Origin: Clostridium beijerinckii
GTDB taxonomy: Bacteria > Bacillota > Clostridia > Clostridiales > Clostridiaceae
Direction of reading: 5' to 3'
DNA length: 64,000 nt
NCBI RefSeq assembly: GCF_018223745.1
Contig: NZ_CP073653.1
Location: 3,868,001-3,932,000 of the forward strand
The notes under the pieces were generated by a model. It made no database searches and had not been told where the DNA came from. It was given only the letters and a program-made list of their open reading frames with translations. This document shows, in pieces, positions 8,629 through 17,718 of the stretch. Position 1 is the stretch's first letter; each line of letters opens with the position of its first letter. Both the position numbers and the translations under genes were made by a program.

Positions 8629-8907
8629 TTACTTAATCTTTTTATTATTAAATGGCAATATAAAAACAATAAAGTAGAAAGTTGCTCCAGCCAAAAAAGA
8701 TTTAAGCAAAAAGTGATATTCTCTTGAAGAAAAGTTCTCAATAATTAATGTGCCAATAATATTAAATACTGCAGCAATTAGAAATAAGCTAATTCTCATA
8801 TGTCTTTTACTATTTATTAATCTCTCTATACCTAATTTTTGACAAAAAAAGTCCGTTATAAAATATGCTACAAAGCAAGCTACAAATCCTAAAAATAAGC
8901 TATTCAT
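8629..8907 (-). CDS. Small membrane protein, unknown function
   Basis: This protein of 92 residues, starting at MNSLFLGF, has three likely membrane helices: LFLGFVACFVAYFITDFF, ISLFLIAAVFNIIGTLII and FLAGATFYFIVFILPF. A short basic stretch NSKRHMRIS separates the first two, and the C-terminus is lysine-rich (NNKKIK). I prefer the ATG at 8907 behind AAGGGGAATG. An upstream TTG at 8943 behind GAGGGGAAATAAC would add 12 residues and is also possible. No family is recognised. The same-strand neighbours are also small membrane proteins of unknown function. Confidence 0.6.
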   Translation of the reverse strand: MNSLFLGFVACFVAYFITDFFCQKLGIERLINSKRHMRISLFLIAAVFNIIGTLIIENFSSREYHFLLKSFLAGATFYFIVFILPFNNKKIK

Positions 8908-9020
8908 AAAGATCATTCCCCTTACCATATAAATTGCAACCAAGTTATTTCCCCTCTATATTTCTATTATAGCATATACTGTAAATGTATTTTTTGTTTG
9001 TCCAAAATTCAAAAAATGTA

Positions 9021-9209
9021 TTATTTATTTCTTCTACTAAATATTTTTACACATAGCTGTAACAAACAGCCACTTATAATTACTAATATAATATAACTAG
9101 TTATATTGTGTTTCAATTTGATAATTTCAAATCCTATATAGAAAGTTAAAAAAAATAACACGAATATAGTTAGAGAATATATTATTCGAAACATCTTATT
9201 ACTTTTCAT
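9021..9209 (-). CDS. Very small two-helix membrane protein
   Basis: The 62-residue protein consists almost entirely of two hydrophobic helices (IIYSLTIFVLFFLTFYIGFEI and ITSYIILVIISGCLLQLCV) with a basic C-terminal tail SRRNK. The ATG is preceded by TTGGAGAGTGATAATAC, an excellent ribosome binding site, which is the main reason to accept it as a gene. Function unknown. Confidence 0.6.
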   Translation of the reverse strand: MKSNKMFRIIYSLTIFVLFFLTFYIGFEIIKLKHNITSYIILVIISGCLLQLCVKIFSRRNK

Positions 9210-9399
9210 GTATTATCACTCTCCAATGAATTACTATTATTAATTGTGCGGTTAGCTTGTCTTACTCGCTCACCATTGTCAGTGAATTAATTATTTTGAA
9301 CTAGAATTATGCTTTTAATATTCCATACTATTATTTTAACATTATTAGTTCAAAGCCAAGCATTCCTGTAATAAATAACCTTAAAAAGTTTTTATTATT

Positions 9400-9813
9400 T
9401 TAAAATGTCTTTCTATCTAAAATATAATGAAAAGAAATAATAAATGGAATTATACAAATAAATCCTACCGGCATTTGCATTGGAAAGTTAAAGTAGATTC
9501 TTTTATGGTAATAGGCATTTGTAGATAGAATTGATAATAAATATCCCAAAATTGTACACGTACAAATCTTTTTCATGTGATTGCGTTTTGTGATAAAACC
9601 TAATATAGTTCCAATAAAACTAATAATCGCTAGTGTACTCATCTCTAAAACAGTACTATGCCATAGTGAAACCCCTGCCGATAATTGACTTAAGTCATGC
9701 AAAAAAGACATATAGAAAAAGACGATTATACTCATTAATAAGTTTCCTATAAATAGACTTAATTTACTTATACAAGTTAGCATTGGCTTAAAAAAGTTAT
9801 TTATAGTATTCAC
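9400..9813 (-). CDS. Multi-pass membrane protein, unknown function
   Basis: This 137-residue protein has four probable transmembrane segments: LFIGNLLMSIIVFFYMSF, TLAIISFIGTILGFI, CTCTILGYLLSILST and VGFICIIPFIISFHYIL. The pair K-R-N-H-M-K-K between helices 2 and 3 suggests a cytoplasmic loop. The start ATG follows AAAGGTGTG. I recognise no conserved family. It is the third of three small membrane proteins in a row on this strand, but spacings of about 100-200 bases make one operon uncertain. Confidence 0.6.
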   Translation of the reverse strand: MNTINNFFKPMLTCISKLSLFIGNLLMSIIVFFYMSFLHDLSQLSAGVSLWHSTVLEMSTLAIISFIGTILGFITKRNHMKKICTCTILGYLLSILSTNAYYHKRIYFNFPMQMPVGFICIIPFIISFHYILDRKTF

Positions 9814-10060
9814 ACCTTTCTTTATTCATATATATTATAAGTGAAAATTCACTCTTGGCTAAAAATCCTGCTCAAATCCCTAATTCTTCACTGATTGTAA
9901 TATATTTTGTAAAGGTAGTATTACTTAATTTTCAAAAAATATCACTGTAATTTACTACGTAAAATTTTAAAATTGTATAATAAAATTACATACTACGCTT
10001 TTGCTCTTGATTACTTTTATACTAAATCTGCTATTCATTTTCATCTTATAAAACTTATAC

Positions 10061-10942
10061 TTATTTGTAATATTGGTTTATAATCTTAAATGCAATTTCT
10101 TTTGCCTTTTGTCCTGAAATTTCATTTCCCTTACCTTTATTTAAATGAACTGCAAATGAATACTTTTCATCTCCCTTTTCAATCATTCCAACAAACCAGG
10201 CATTATCTTCGCCTCCTGTACCCGTTTTACCATATACAAAAACATTATTAATTTTATCTACTAACATTATTTCTTTAAGTATTTCAATATTTTCGTTAGA
10301 AAAATCAGTTTTGCCATCAAAAATATTTGATAAAATCTTTACTTGTTCTTTAGGTGAAATTTTCAAGGAAGACTCTAACCAAAAACCATTTAATTCTGGA
10401 AAGGAATTAATACTTCTACCTCTCCATTCACTTATATCACAGTTTCCATAATGAATTTTATTAATTTCTTCTTGCATGCTATCTTGGCCAACTTTATCTA
10501 TAACAGATCTAAAATACCAAATACAGGATGCTTGAAAAGCCTCTTTTAGGTTCAAATCTCTATTCCAATCATCTATAGGATATTTAGTTCCATTATAATT
10601 CATTTTTGTTTCAGCAGAAGTTAGTATACCTTTCTTAAGACCGATTAATGTTGAAATTATCTTAAATGTTGAACATGGTGATACCTCTTTTTGACATGCT
10701 TCTTCATTATAAATTTGATATTCTTTTTTATTATCATTTAAAAATATCGCACACCCTTGAATACCACTAAAGGCTTCGCTATAGTCAACAGCTTTTATTG
10801 TAAAATTGTCACTAGTAGACGAATTTGTTAAACTCTCTTTATTATCAACTAATTTATCATTTAGATTTGCATTTTGATTATTACACCCAATCATCTGCAT
10901 GCATATCATACAAGTTAACATAATATTAGTAATTTTTTTCAT
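10061..10942 (-). CDS. Class D beta-lactamase, lipoprotein-anchored
   Basis: This 293-residue serine beta-lactamase would hydrolyse penicillins at the outer face of the membrane. All class D landmarks are present. The active-site serine and lysine are in STFK (residues 91-94), the YGN motif is in HYGNCDIS, and KTGT lies near the end (VYGKTGTGGEDNAWFVG), followed by the conserved Trp. It starts with a lipoprotein signal: basic MKK, a hydrophobic run, lipobox MIGC with Cys20 as the lipidated residue. It therefore belongs to the Gram-positive class D group known from clostridia. Alternatively it could be a sensor-like penicillin-binding domain without hydrolysis, but the complete motif set argues for an enzyme. 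No intact BlaI/BlaR1 pair is adjacent. Confidence 0.9.
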   Translation of the reverse strand: MKKITNIMLTCMICMQMIGCNNQNANLNDKLVDNKESLTNSSTSDNFTIKAVDYSEAFSGIQGCAIFLNDNKKEYQIYNEEACQKEVSPCSTFKIISTLIGLKKGILTSAETKMNYNGTKYPIDDWNRDLNLKEAFQASCIWYFRSVIDKVGQDSMQEEINKIHYGNCDISEWRGRSINSFPELNGFWLESSLKISPKEQVKILSNIFDGKTDFSNENIEILKEIMLVDKINNVFVYGKTGTGGEDNAWFVGMIEKGDEKYSFAVHLNKGKGNEISGQKAKEIAFKIINQYYK

Positions 10943-11139
10943 TCTAAATATTCCTTCCTGAATTTAATGACAAGACTACATAAATATTCATGTTTTTTCA
11001 CAAATAAGTTATAACATATTTCATATTATGTATAATACTGAATTAAAGATTGGTACCCACTTTTTACTATGTCAATTCTACATATTGTGCATAAAGAAAT
11101 ATGTAAATTTAACCTCCTAAATAATAATATTTTGGCATA

Positions 11140-11613
11140 TTATCTAATATATATTTCTTCATTAACACTACTATTTCTTACAGAAGCACATTTTCCACTT
11201 AATTTACCTTGATTATCGATATTTAAAATAACTACTTCATATTCAAAATTTATTTCACCATATGCCAAAAGCATCTGTCTATCATGAGTTGTACCAATTT
11301 CATGTAATTGAACTTGATTATTTACGGACCAACTTAAGTCATATAAATCATCACTTTGATCCTTTCTTATAATTTTTAGATCAAAAAAAGGAGATTAATA
11401 TTCTTTTATAAAGTACCTAACCTTATAATTTCCTTCAAAACTTTCGCTTGTTTCATTCCTCAATGCAACCCCAGAACCTAATGTATCAAAGTTCTGTGTT
11501 GAAGCCCAAAGAGCTGAATTTGACCGTAAATCTCCTATCTGTTTATACACACCAACTCCAGCAATTGGAACTTGCTTTAAATATCTTGATACAAGTAGCT
11601 TGTCATCGATCAA
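11140..11613 (-). pseudogene. Decayed gene of unknown function
   Basis: One reading frame runs from about 11613 to a stop at 11140-11142 but contains an in-frame TAA at 11395-11397. Another in-frame TGA just upstream of 11613 truncates the 5' end. The translated parts look like real protein: YLKQVPIAGVGVYKQIGDLR, then SDDLYDLSWSVNNQVQLHEI and LAYGEINFEYEVVILNI. Because two separated stops interrupt continuous protein-like sequence, I call it a degraded gene. I cannot name its family. Confidence 0.5.
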
Positions 11614-11809
11614 TATTCAAATTCCAGAGTACTCATAGCTAGAAATTAAAGATAATATATAGTAAAACTATTAATTGTATTTCCCAGTAAATAACTGAAT
11701 ACATATTAAGGTAATTTAAAAATTCAGGAAAACATATAGATGGAATAAAATCATCAAAGCAAATTAATTGTAACGTTGCTCCTGCCAAAAATTAATATAA
11801 ATATAATAT

Positions 11810-12640
11810 TCATTTTACATTATGCTGTTTAGGTATTCTAGATTCACAAGGTACATCTATCTGACACTTTCCACAGCCATATCTTGGCTTATGTTTTTCC
11901 ATTGTTTTGTCCAAAAATTCAGAACATATAATATGATTCTTCCCATTTTCTATGGATATTGCATTAGCTGGACAATTTTTTACGCATTTACCACACATTG
12001 AACAGTACTCATATATATTTTCGTATTCTCTCTTATCAGGTGATAAGTATAATTCTGTGATAATGCTGCCAAGTCTTCCTGATATACCTTTCTTTGTTAT
12101 AAGACCTTTAGAAAGTCCGAATGTTCCAAGTCCGCATACAAAAGCAGCATGTCTTTCAGACCAGTTGCTTGTAAATTTTTCTTCATGATTTGGATGATTA
12201 GCATTTGACCAGAATCTTTCATCTAAAGTAGGTACGACACTGTTATATCCTGCATTAATCAACTCAGACTTTAAATGCATACACAACTTATTTAATAAAC
12301 TCTGACCTTCAATACGTCCATGAAGCCATTCTTCAGAAGGCCATGACATGTTCCTTCTATTTCCTTTTTTAACCGCTTCGCTAAATGGTAAGAAAAATGA
12401 TATCACAGTTTTTGATTGTGGTAACCACTCTTTTGGAAGCATGAAGTGTTTTCCAATTGCTGATGGTTGTTTCAATAATGTAAAGTACTCATCATCAACA
12501 GAACCAAATGCCAGAATTGGAGCATCAAAAATTTTCATTCCTACAACATTTTCTGAAATAGCTATTTCCTTTGTTATATAGTTATCTTGTGAATTCTCAA
12601 CAAAGTCTTCTGCGGTTTTTATAAAATATTGTTTATCCAT
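11810..12640 (-). CDS. Epoxyqueuosine-reductase-like double [4Fe-4S] protein, short form 2
   Basis: This 276-residue protein has the same architecture as the gene at 1860-2660. The QueG-like core includes GLGTFGLSKGLITKKGISGRLGS, then the first cluster CSMCGKCVKNCPANAISIENG. A further Cys is in HIICSEF and the last cluster lies in YGCGKCQIDVPCES. It lacks the HEAT-repeat tail of true QueG. The best start is the ATG at 12640, nine bases after AGGGGG; the first ATG (12649) abuts the ribosome binding site. It stands alone. Proteins of this kind are often annotated as epoxyqueuosine reductase, but the duplicated short form may act on another substrate or as a corrinoid-linked reductase. Confidence 0.8.
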   Translation of the reverse strand: MDKQYFIKTAEDFVENSQDNYITKEIAISENVVGMKIFDAPILAFGSVDDEYFTLLKQPSAIGKHFMLPKEWLPQSKTVISFFLPFSEAVKKGNRRNMSWPSEEWLHGRIEGQSLLNKLCMHLKSELINAGYNSVVPTLDERFWSNANHPNHEEKFTSNWSERHAAFVCGLGTFGLSKGLITKKGISGRLGSIITELYLSPDKREYENIYEYCSMCGKCVKNCPANAISIENGKNHIICSEFLDKTMEKHKPRYGCGKCQIDVPCESRIPKQHNVK

Positions 12641-12696
12641 CTTTCCCATCCCCCTAATTTATATTACTAATACGCTATTTAGTTCTACTATGTAAT

Positions 12697-13443
12697 CTAT
12701 TCAAATAAATAACCCATCATCTTTTCAGGATTTTCTAAAAACTTTCTTGTTATCATATAGTTATCAGTCTTTTTATAAGGAGTTTTCGTAATTCCATCAT
12801 CATCAATAACAAATATATCTGCACCTGGGTATGCCATTAATATTGGTGAATGAGTTGCAATAATAAATTGTGATCTTTTCTTTACTAGTTCATTAATAAT
12901 AGTAAGCATAGCCATTTGTTTTAGAGGTGATAATGCAGCTTCTGGTTCATCCAAGATATATAATCCATTTCCACTAAAACGATTTGTCATTAGTGTAATG
13001 AAGCTTTCACCATGTGACATCTTATGTAATGATGTACCCCCATAACTCTTTATAACAGGAACTCCCCCAGAGCTTTCTAAATCAAGTTTCTCTATTTCTG
13101 TAGCTACATTATAAAAACTTTCCGCCCTTAGAAAGAAACCATCGCGAGGCCTCTGCACACCTTTAACTACAGTAATATATTTATATAAATCTGAATGTGT
13201 TTCTCTTGATGAAAAACAAAAGTTTTTAGTTCCTCCTTCTGCATTAAATCCACTATTAACAGCAATAGCTTCCAATAATGTTGATTTCCCGCTACCATTT
13301 TCACCAACAAAAAATTTTACATTTCTTGATATGTCTAAGCTGGTTAAGTTATTAACTACAGGTAACTCTTTAATATAGCTATCATCTTTATGAATTTCTT
13401 TCTTGAGACGTATTTCCTTTATATACATATTATCATATAGCAC
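12697..13443 (-). CDS. SMC/ABC-type AAA ATPase, stand-alone
   Basis: This 248-residue P-loop ATPase is of the SMC/RecF-like 'AAA_21/23' type. The Walker A is FFVGENGSGKST (residues about 44-55) and the ABC signature-like element is KMSHGES. The Walker B is GLYILDEPEAALSP, and the H-loop is IIATHSPIL. There is no coiled-coil insertion and no fused nuclease, so it is one of the compact single-domain proteins. It starts at a GTG behind GAGGTGATAT. The downstream gene (11810-12640) and upstream gene (13496-14062) are on the same strand but have no obvious link. Related ATPases partner with nucleases in defence systems; no partner is visible here. Confidence 0.82.
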   Translation of the reverse strand: MLYDNMYIKEIRLKKEIHKDDSYIKELPVVNNLTSLDISRNVKFFVGENGSGKSTLLEAIAVNSGFNAEGGTKNFCFSSRETHSDLYKYITVVKGVQRPRDGFFLRAESFYNVATEIEKLDLESSGGVPVIKSYGGTSLHKMSHGESFITLMTNRFSGNGLYILDEPEAALSPLKQMAMLTIINELVKKRSQFIIATHSPILMAYPGADIFVIDDDGITKTPYKKTDNYMITRKFLENPEKMMGYLFE

Positions 13444-13495
13444 TCATATATCACCTCATTGTTCCTTTTTCCATTGAAACGTATTTCTTATCCCA

Positions 13496-14062
13496 TTAAT
13501 TTATAAGTTTTTTTAGAGTAATATAGTGAAGAAATTCTTCCTTTTTATTTGAATAAGGATCACTTTCATTAAACTCAAATTCAATTGAAGTCTTTTGCTC
13601 CTTATCAATATATGTGACATCATATCCATCACCGCTACCCATAAAATCTGAATAAGTTTTTTTTGCATAATTATCACCATAAGCCTTTAATACATCTGAA
13701 AATTTAGACTCTGAGCCTATGCCTCTACTTGTTACAAATTTTGTATCATCTGACTTATTAGGATATCCAACTGATATCCAAGCAACTTCATTATCTTTAT
13801 CTATTTGGAAATATGCATAATACGGATAATTATCAAATTCTAAACCTCTTAATCCATTTTTATTAATATTATCATTTGTCAATTTTCCAAATTTCTCTTC
13901 TAAAGCCTGTATATCAACTTGTTCCATTAAGCAAACTCCAGCCAAACTATCATCTTTCAAATTTGTACTTTTTACAAAAAGATATTTCTCTGGAAATAAA
14001 ATATATGCTATACCAGTTAGAACAGCTAGTATACTTGCTATAATTAAATATTTCCTCTTAAT
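13496..14062 (-). CDS. Membrane-anchored protein of unknown function, probable ATT start
   Basis: The first ordinary start codon is a TTG at 13960, but it lacks a ribosome binding site and the same frame stays open upstream. It there encodes KRKYLIIASILAVLTGIAYI, a textbook N-terminal membrane anchor. A strong site GAAAGGGGG lies seven bases before an ATT at 14062-14060, exactly at the beginning of this anchor. I therefore infer an ATT start giving 188 residues. The extracytoplasmic part includes LEFDNYPYYAYFQIDKDNEVAWISVGYPN and ends in EEFLHYITLKKLIN. No family is recognised. An ATG in another frame near the same place stops after seven codons. Confidence 0.6.
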   Translation of the reverse strand: MKRKYLIIASILAVLTGIAYILFPEKYLFVKSTNLKDDSLAGVCLMEQVDIQALEEKFGKLTNDNINKNGLRGLEFDNYPYYAYFQIDKDNEVAWISVGYPNKSDDTKFVTSRGIGSESKFSDVLKAYGDNYAKKTYSDFMGSGDGYDVTYIDKEQKTSIEFEFNESDPYSNKKEEFLHYITLKKLIN

Positions 14063-14099
14063 TGCATTTCCCCCTTTCGGGTTATTTTCCCAATTAAAT

Positions 14100-14324
14100 T
14101 TAGTTCTTTATATAATCTGATGCATTCTTATGCTCAGATGGGTTTGAATGTTTAGAGTTATATATATCTACAACCTGTTTAATCCCATCAGCAGACATAT
14201 GTGGTATGTATTTTTCAATATATCCCCAATTACCTGTTTTTTGAATTGTATCTATAGCTTTTGCATCTGCTTCATTTGCCGAAATGCCACTAATATTTCT
14301 CTTTATATTCTTTTCTAAATTGCC
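14100..14324 (-). pseudogene. C-terminal gene remnant, possibly of an M56/BlaR1-type protein
   Basis: About 74 codons are open without any start codon and encode ANEADAKAIDTIQKTGNWGYIE, KYIPHMSADGIKQVVDIYNS and KHSNPSEHKNASDYIKN. The remnant overlaps the last codons of the upstream CPBP gene in another frame and ends just before 13496-14062. It resembles the tail found on clostridial M56-family (BlaR1-like) membrane proteins, but I rely on memory for that and am not certain. It is clearly only a fragment. Confidence 0.45.
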
Positions 14325-15108
14325 TTACAAAATATAAAATCATCATTGCACCTAAAATACATCCAAGTACACCCTCTCCATTTATTTTTATTATATCTCC
14401 ACTTATCATCCCAGATGTGTTTGTATAAATATCACCAAGCATCAAAGGATTAACCACATTCCACACAGAGTGCAGAAATAATACTGGTAATAAACTCCTT
14501 GAAGAATAGTAACAATAAGATGAAGGAAAACTATATGTAAAGGCAGCAAATGCTTGAATAACACATAAGAATAATGGATTACCTATTCCAGTTGCTTTTG
14601 CCAAAAGAAAAACAGCAGGAATGTGATACAATCCCCATACTACACCCACAATTATAGTTGCTTTCGTTTTACCATACTCTTTTGTTAATCTAGGAAGTAG
14701 ATATCCCCTCCATCCATATTCTTCTCCCAAAGCTAAGAATAATCCGACAACTACAGACACTATTAGAATTATAATACTTTTGAATGTGAATTCCTTGTTT
14801 ATACTGATATTTCCGATACCAGTAAGTTGAGCTATAAATGAGCAAATCCCTATAAAATCAATAGGGTAGAAAATTCCAAACAACACTGATTTTAAAGTTG
14901 TGTCTTTAAATAAATTTGCTTGATGGTCATTTGTAATCTTATTAAAGATAATAGCTAATATTGCAGGAATGAACATGATTAAAGCAAAATCATTTTTACC
15001 TATATTAGGATTAATAAACAACATAATTGTAATAATCCATGTAATTAAAAGAACAGTAATAATATATACTTTTTCAGGATCTTTTCTTATAAAATTCTTA
15101 ACAGTCAT
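14290..15108 (-). CDS. CPBP-family intramembrane glutamic protease
   Basis: This 272-residue polytopic membrane protein is of the CPBP (CAAX protease and bacteriocin-processing, ABI/PF02517) family. Motif 1 is LALGEEYGWRGYLLPRL with the catalytic glutamates, motif 2 is GVVWGLYHIPAVFLL, and the third is LFLHSVWNVVNPL. About eight hydrophobic helices are visible. Members process membrane-bound peptides or protect against bacteriocins. There is no bacteriocin gene nearby. The ATG follows AAAAGAGGTAACT. Confidence 0.9.
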   Translation of the reverse strand: MTVKNFIRKDPEKVYIITVLLITWIITIMLFINPNIGKNDFALIMFIPAILAIIFNKITNDHQANLFKDTTLKSVLFGIFYPIDFIGICSFIAQLTGIGNISINKEFTFKSIIILIVSVVVGLFLALGEEYGWRGYLLPRLTKEYGKTKATIIVGVVWGLYHIPAVFLLAKATGIGNPLFLCVIQAFAAFTYSFPSSYCYYSSRSLLPVLFLHSVWNVVNPLMLGDIYTNTSGMISGDIIKINGEGVLGCILGAMMILYFVRQFRKEYKEKY

Positions 15109-15325
15109 AGTTACCTCTTTTATACAAATGATAATCTTAATATTATTGCTATCAAGTTGCCCATAATTAGAACAAATTACCTATATTACTTTCACATTTT
15201 ACTTTTAAATTCAAAATATAAAATATTATACAAACATATATCATTCAACTCTTTAGAAAACATCTGCATAATTTACTACATCAAATTGGTTAAATAATGA
15301 TTTAGCTCTATTTATATATTGTGTC

Positions 15326-15898
15326 TTACGCTGATCTTTTACGGAAAATATAAGTGACAAAAAATCCTCTATCATCTTCATTTTCTATATTTTCAATTAG
15401 CTCAAAGGATCTCTTTAAATTTTCAAAATCAGCTGGCTTAATAAGATCCTCTTTTCTAATTTTAGAATCAATCTTATGCTTATGCCCAAAACCACAAACA
15501 AATAAAATCCCATTATCAGTTATATGATTTTCTAAGTCTCCAATCTGCTCTTTACTTAACCTGTAATGATTGATTAAGATATTATCAAATATTCCAATAT
15601 CCTTTAAAGAATTAGATACACTTAAGTCAACTTGCTTTGTATTAACTAAATAATTATTTCTTTTAGCAAATGTCTTAAGCCTATCAAGAGCTTTACTACT
15701 AAAATCAACACCTGTTACTTCGAATCCATTTTCAAGTAAAAATAAAGTATTTCTACCATCTCCACATGCTATATCAAGAACAGATCCTTTTTTGAAATAT
15801 GTAATATTTTCAGTTACCGATTTTTCTGGATTTAGTGGATTACCACTTCTATTAGCAAATTTATTATCCCAGTATTCTCTATTTCCCATATACTCCAT
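15326..15898 (-). CDS. SAM-dependent methyltransferase (class I)
   Basis: This 190-residue class I methyltransferase has motif I VLDIACGDGRNTLFLLENG, the acidic end of the second strand FEVTGVDFSSKALDRL, and a motif IV-like DNILINHYRLS. It starts at the ATG at 15898 behind GGAGGAAACAAG; a longer reading from 15931 has no binding site. The N-terminal YWDNKFANRSGNPLNPEKS is typical for the tellurite-resistance/TehB-like small methyltransferases. The substrate is unknown. The gene is monocistronic. Confidence 0.85.
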   Translation of the reverse strand: MEYMGNREYWDNKFANRSGNPLNPEKSVTENITYFKKGSVLDIACGDGRNTLFLLENGFEVTGVDFSSKALDRLKTFAKRNNYLVNTKQVDLSVSNSLKDIGIFDNILINHYRLSKEQIGDLENHITDNGILFVCGFGHKHKIDSKIRKEDLIKPADFENLKRSFELIENIENEDDRGFFVTYIFRKRSA

Positions 15899-16159
15899 CT
15901 TGTTTCCTCCAACAATACATTGCGCAATCATTTGCCATCCTTTATTAATTATAGTATATTTTGTAAGTATTTAATATTTAATTTTCAAAGAAATATTTCT
16001 ACTTTATATAAAAACTTCATTCTTTTTATATAGAACTTTTCAGTAAAATTTTCATAGTCATATGGAACAAATACGTATTCATTTCGGTTAGGTATACGCA
16101 TAAGTGCAAATTTCATTGCGGAACTATATATAGATAACCTAATTATAAGTTAGATTTAT

Positions 16160-16345
16160 ACTATGAAATGTATTGTAACTAGAAATAAGAATTCTGCTTT
16201 TGTGAAATGTTTCATTAGGAATTTGATGGTTTTGATTCTTAGATTAAAAGTTGTTCCAAGTATGCTAGTTCAAAGCTTGCCTTTGAGGCTAGCATATTGG
16301 ACGCAACTTGTGATCTTAGAATCATCCATCATAATTTCCTTAGAA
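16160..16345. repeat. Dispersed long-hairpin repeat, copy C (divergent)
   Basis: The core (16234-16323) reads GATTCTTAGATTAAAAGTTG at its start and CAACTTGTGATCTTAGAATC at its end. Inside it ATGCTAG pairs with CTAGCAT and TCAAAG with CTTTGA, so it can fold as one hairpin of more than 30 pairs with few mismatches. The left flank CTAGAAATAAG...TTTTGTG matches the flank of copies A and B, although the loop sequence differs. A 66-codon frame crossing it has no ribosome binding site and is not called. Confidence 0.6.
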
Positions 16346-16437
16346 ACTGGAGCAATAGCATAATCCTTATTTCGGCGAGTCATATACATAAGTTCAGGTC
16401 TTAATTAGGGTATCTGTAATAGTATTTATTAAACAAA

Positions 16438-16479
16438 AAATATCGCAAATTCATCATTAATAATGAATTTGCGATATTT
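16438..16479 (-). terminator. Rho-independent terminator of the 16510-17670 gene
   Basis: The stem AAATATCGCAAATTCAT/ATGAATTTGCGATATTT encloses a short loop CATTA and is followed on the minus strand by TTTTGTTTAA. It begins 30 bases beyond the stop codon. Closely related hairpins occur at 26607-26644 and 32283-32332. Confidence 0.88.
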
Positions 16480-16509
16480 AGACCTGTAGCTTATTTAATT
16501 TGACAACTA

Positions 16510-17670
16510 TTATCTTTTCAATTGTTCAGCAAACGACTTTCCTACTGGATCAGCGTCAGCTAAACATTCAGGATCTCCTGCAATCAGTCCTGCCTTCTCA
16601 TGCCAGAACTCGCTAAACATTATATATAGTGATTTAAGCCTATCTATATCGCCACCTTCTGCTAATGTTTTTGCAAGGAAATCAATGGCGAAATACATTG
16701 TCTTACTTTCATAATATAGATGCGGATGCGGACCTGGGGCATCTATTACCCATATAATTAAGTTTCCTACCTTTTGCAAACCATAATGAGGGGTTATACC
16801 AAGCTCTTTACAGAATGGAATGAGCTGATCATTAAAGTCTATCTTTGAGCGACAATTTATAATAACTAAGTATTTAGAAAAGCTATTTCTAGATAAAACA
16901 TGAGTAAAATCCACACGCCCTGCATCTCCATATTCCTTTTCATAGGCAAGATCAATACCAGTACATTCTTTAAAATTAGCAAGTGCACTTGGAATAAAAC
17001 GCGTAAGATCAAGTTGTGGATTCGATGCTATTGCAACGCTACCAGATATTTTTTCAGCAGTAAATAAACCAGATGTTCCTCCTGATGAGACTGAATAAAA
17101 AATGATATGCTCATTAGGTATGCATAGGCGTTTTGCCACTCTCATAACAAGCTTTGCCGTAGCATCGCGGTAATCTCGTTCTTTCGTTCCATAAAACCAT
17201 CCAACAGAGATGTCAGATTCAAAGTACATCGGGTCTTCAATACTTAACAAATGTCCCTTCAGAAACGTAGACCATGACCACTTATGAAAACGTGGAAGTG
17301 GACCTTTTGCAATTGTCTTATCATCGCGCATGGTATCGAGCACAACGTAAAGATAATTGTATTCGCTTGCTTGATAAAAGCATTCAAAATGTGCACCATC
17401 AACCTCTGTATCGAACCTGCCTTCTGGAACTCTATCTAACTTTTCAGAATCAATATGCACTCTTTCACCTGTGATGGCTGATACATCAGCAGATCTGTAT
17501 TTCTCACGTCTGCATGCCTCCAGCTTTTCAGCAAAGTTTCTCTCGGTGCCATCACTGTTGTACTCGCAGGCTATATTTTCAAGAAATTCTATTGATGGTA
17601 GGATGTCACTATCATCCATTTTCTTATTATGCTTAGCAAAGTATTCTGGATTTTCTTCATCTTTTTTCAT
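16510..17670 (-). CDS. Alpha/beta-hydrolase-like protein, possibly horizontally acquired
   Basis: This 386-residue soluble protein is unlike its neighbours in composition, visibly richer in G and C. The segment IIFYSVSSGGTSGLFTAEKI looks like the nucleophile elbow of an alpha/beta hydrolase (S-x-S-S-G-G in place of G-x-S-x-G). PHPHLYYESKTMYFAIDFL near the end may supply the catalytic histidine. The N-terminal 70 residues are charged and probably a separate small domain. I know similar proteins from polysaccharide-biosynthesis settings, but no such genes are near. The ATG follows AAAGGACTGATTGTT. Its promoter region contains a LexA-like box. Confidence 0.6.
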   Translation of the reverse strand: MKKDEENPEYFAKHNKKMDDSDILPSIEFLENIACEYNSDGTERNFAEKLEACRREKYRSADVSAITGERVHIDSEKLDRVPEGRFDTEVDGAHFECFYQASEYNYLYVVLDTMRDDKTIAKGPLPRFHKWSWSTFLKGHLLSIEDPMYFESDISVGWFYGTKERDYRDATAKLVMRVAKRLCIPNEHIIFYSVSSGGTSGLFTAEKISGSVAIASNPQLDLTRFIPSALANFKECTGIDLAYEKEYGDAGRVDFTHVLSRNSFSKYLVIINCRSKIDFNDQLIPFCKELGITPHYGLQKVGNLIIWVIDAPGPHPHLYYESKTMYFAIDFLAKTLAEGGDIDRLKSLYIMFSEFWHEKAGLIAGDPECLADADPVGKSFAEQLKR

Positions 17671-17718
17671 AACAATCAGTCCTTTATTTTCTAATCTTAG
17701 AGTTTATTAATTTTCTTA

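Noticed and set aside
12697..14062. SMC-like ATPase as part of an anti-phage system
   Set aside because: No nuclease, reverse transcriptase or toxin partner is adjacent and the neighbours show no defence features.
16163..16363. 66-codon frame in repeat copy C
   Set aside because: It has no ribosome binding site and runs through the hairpin core; the repeat explains it better.
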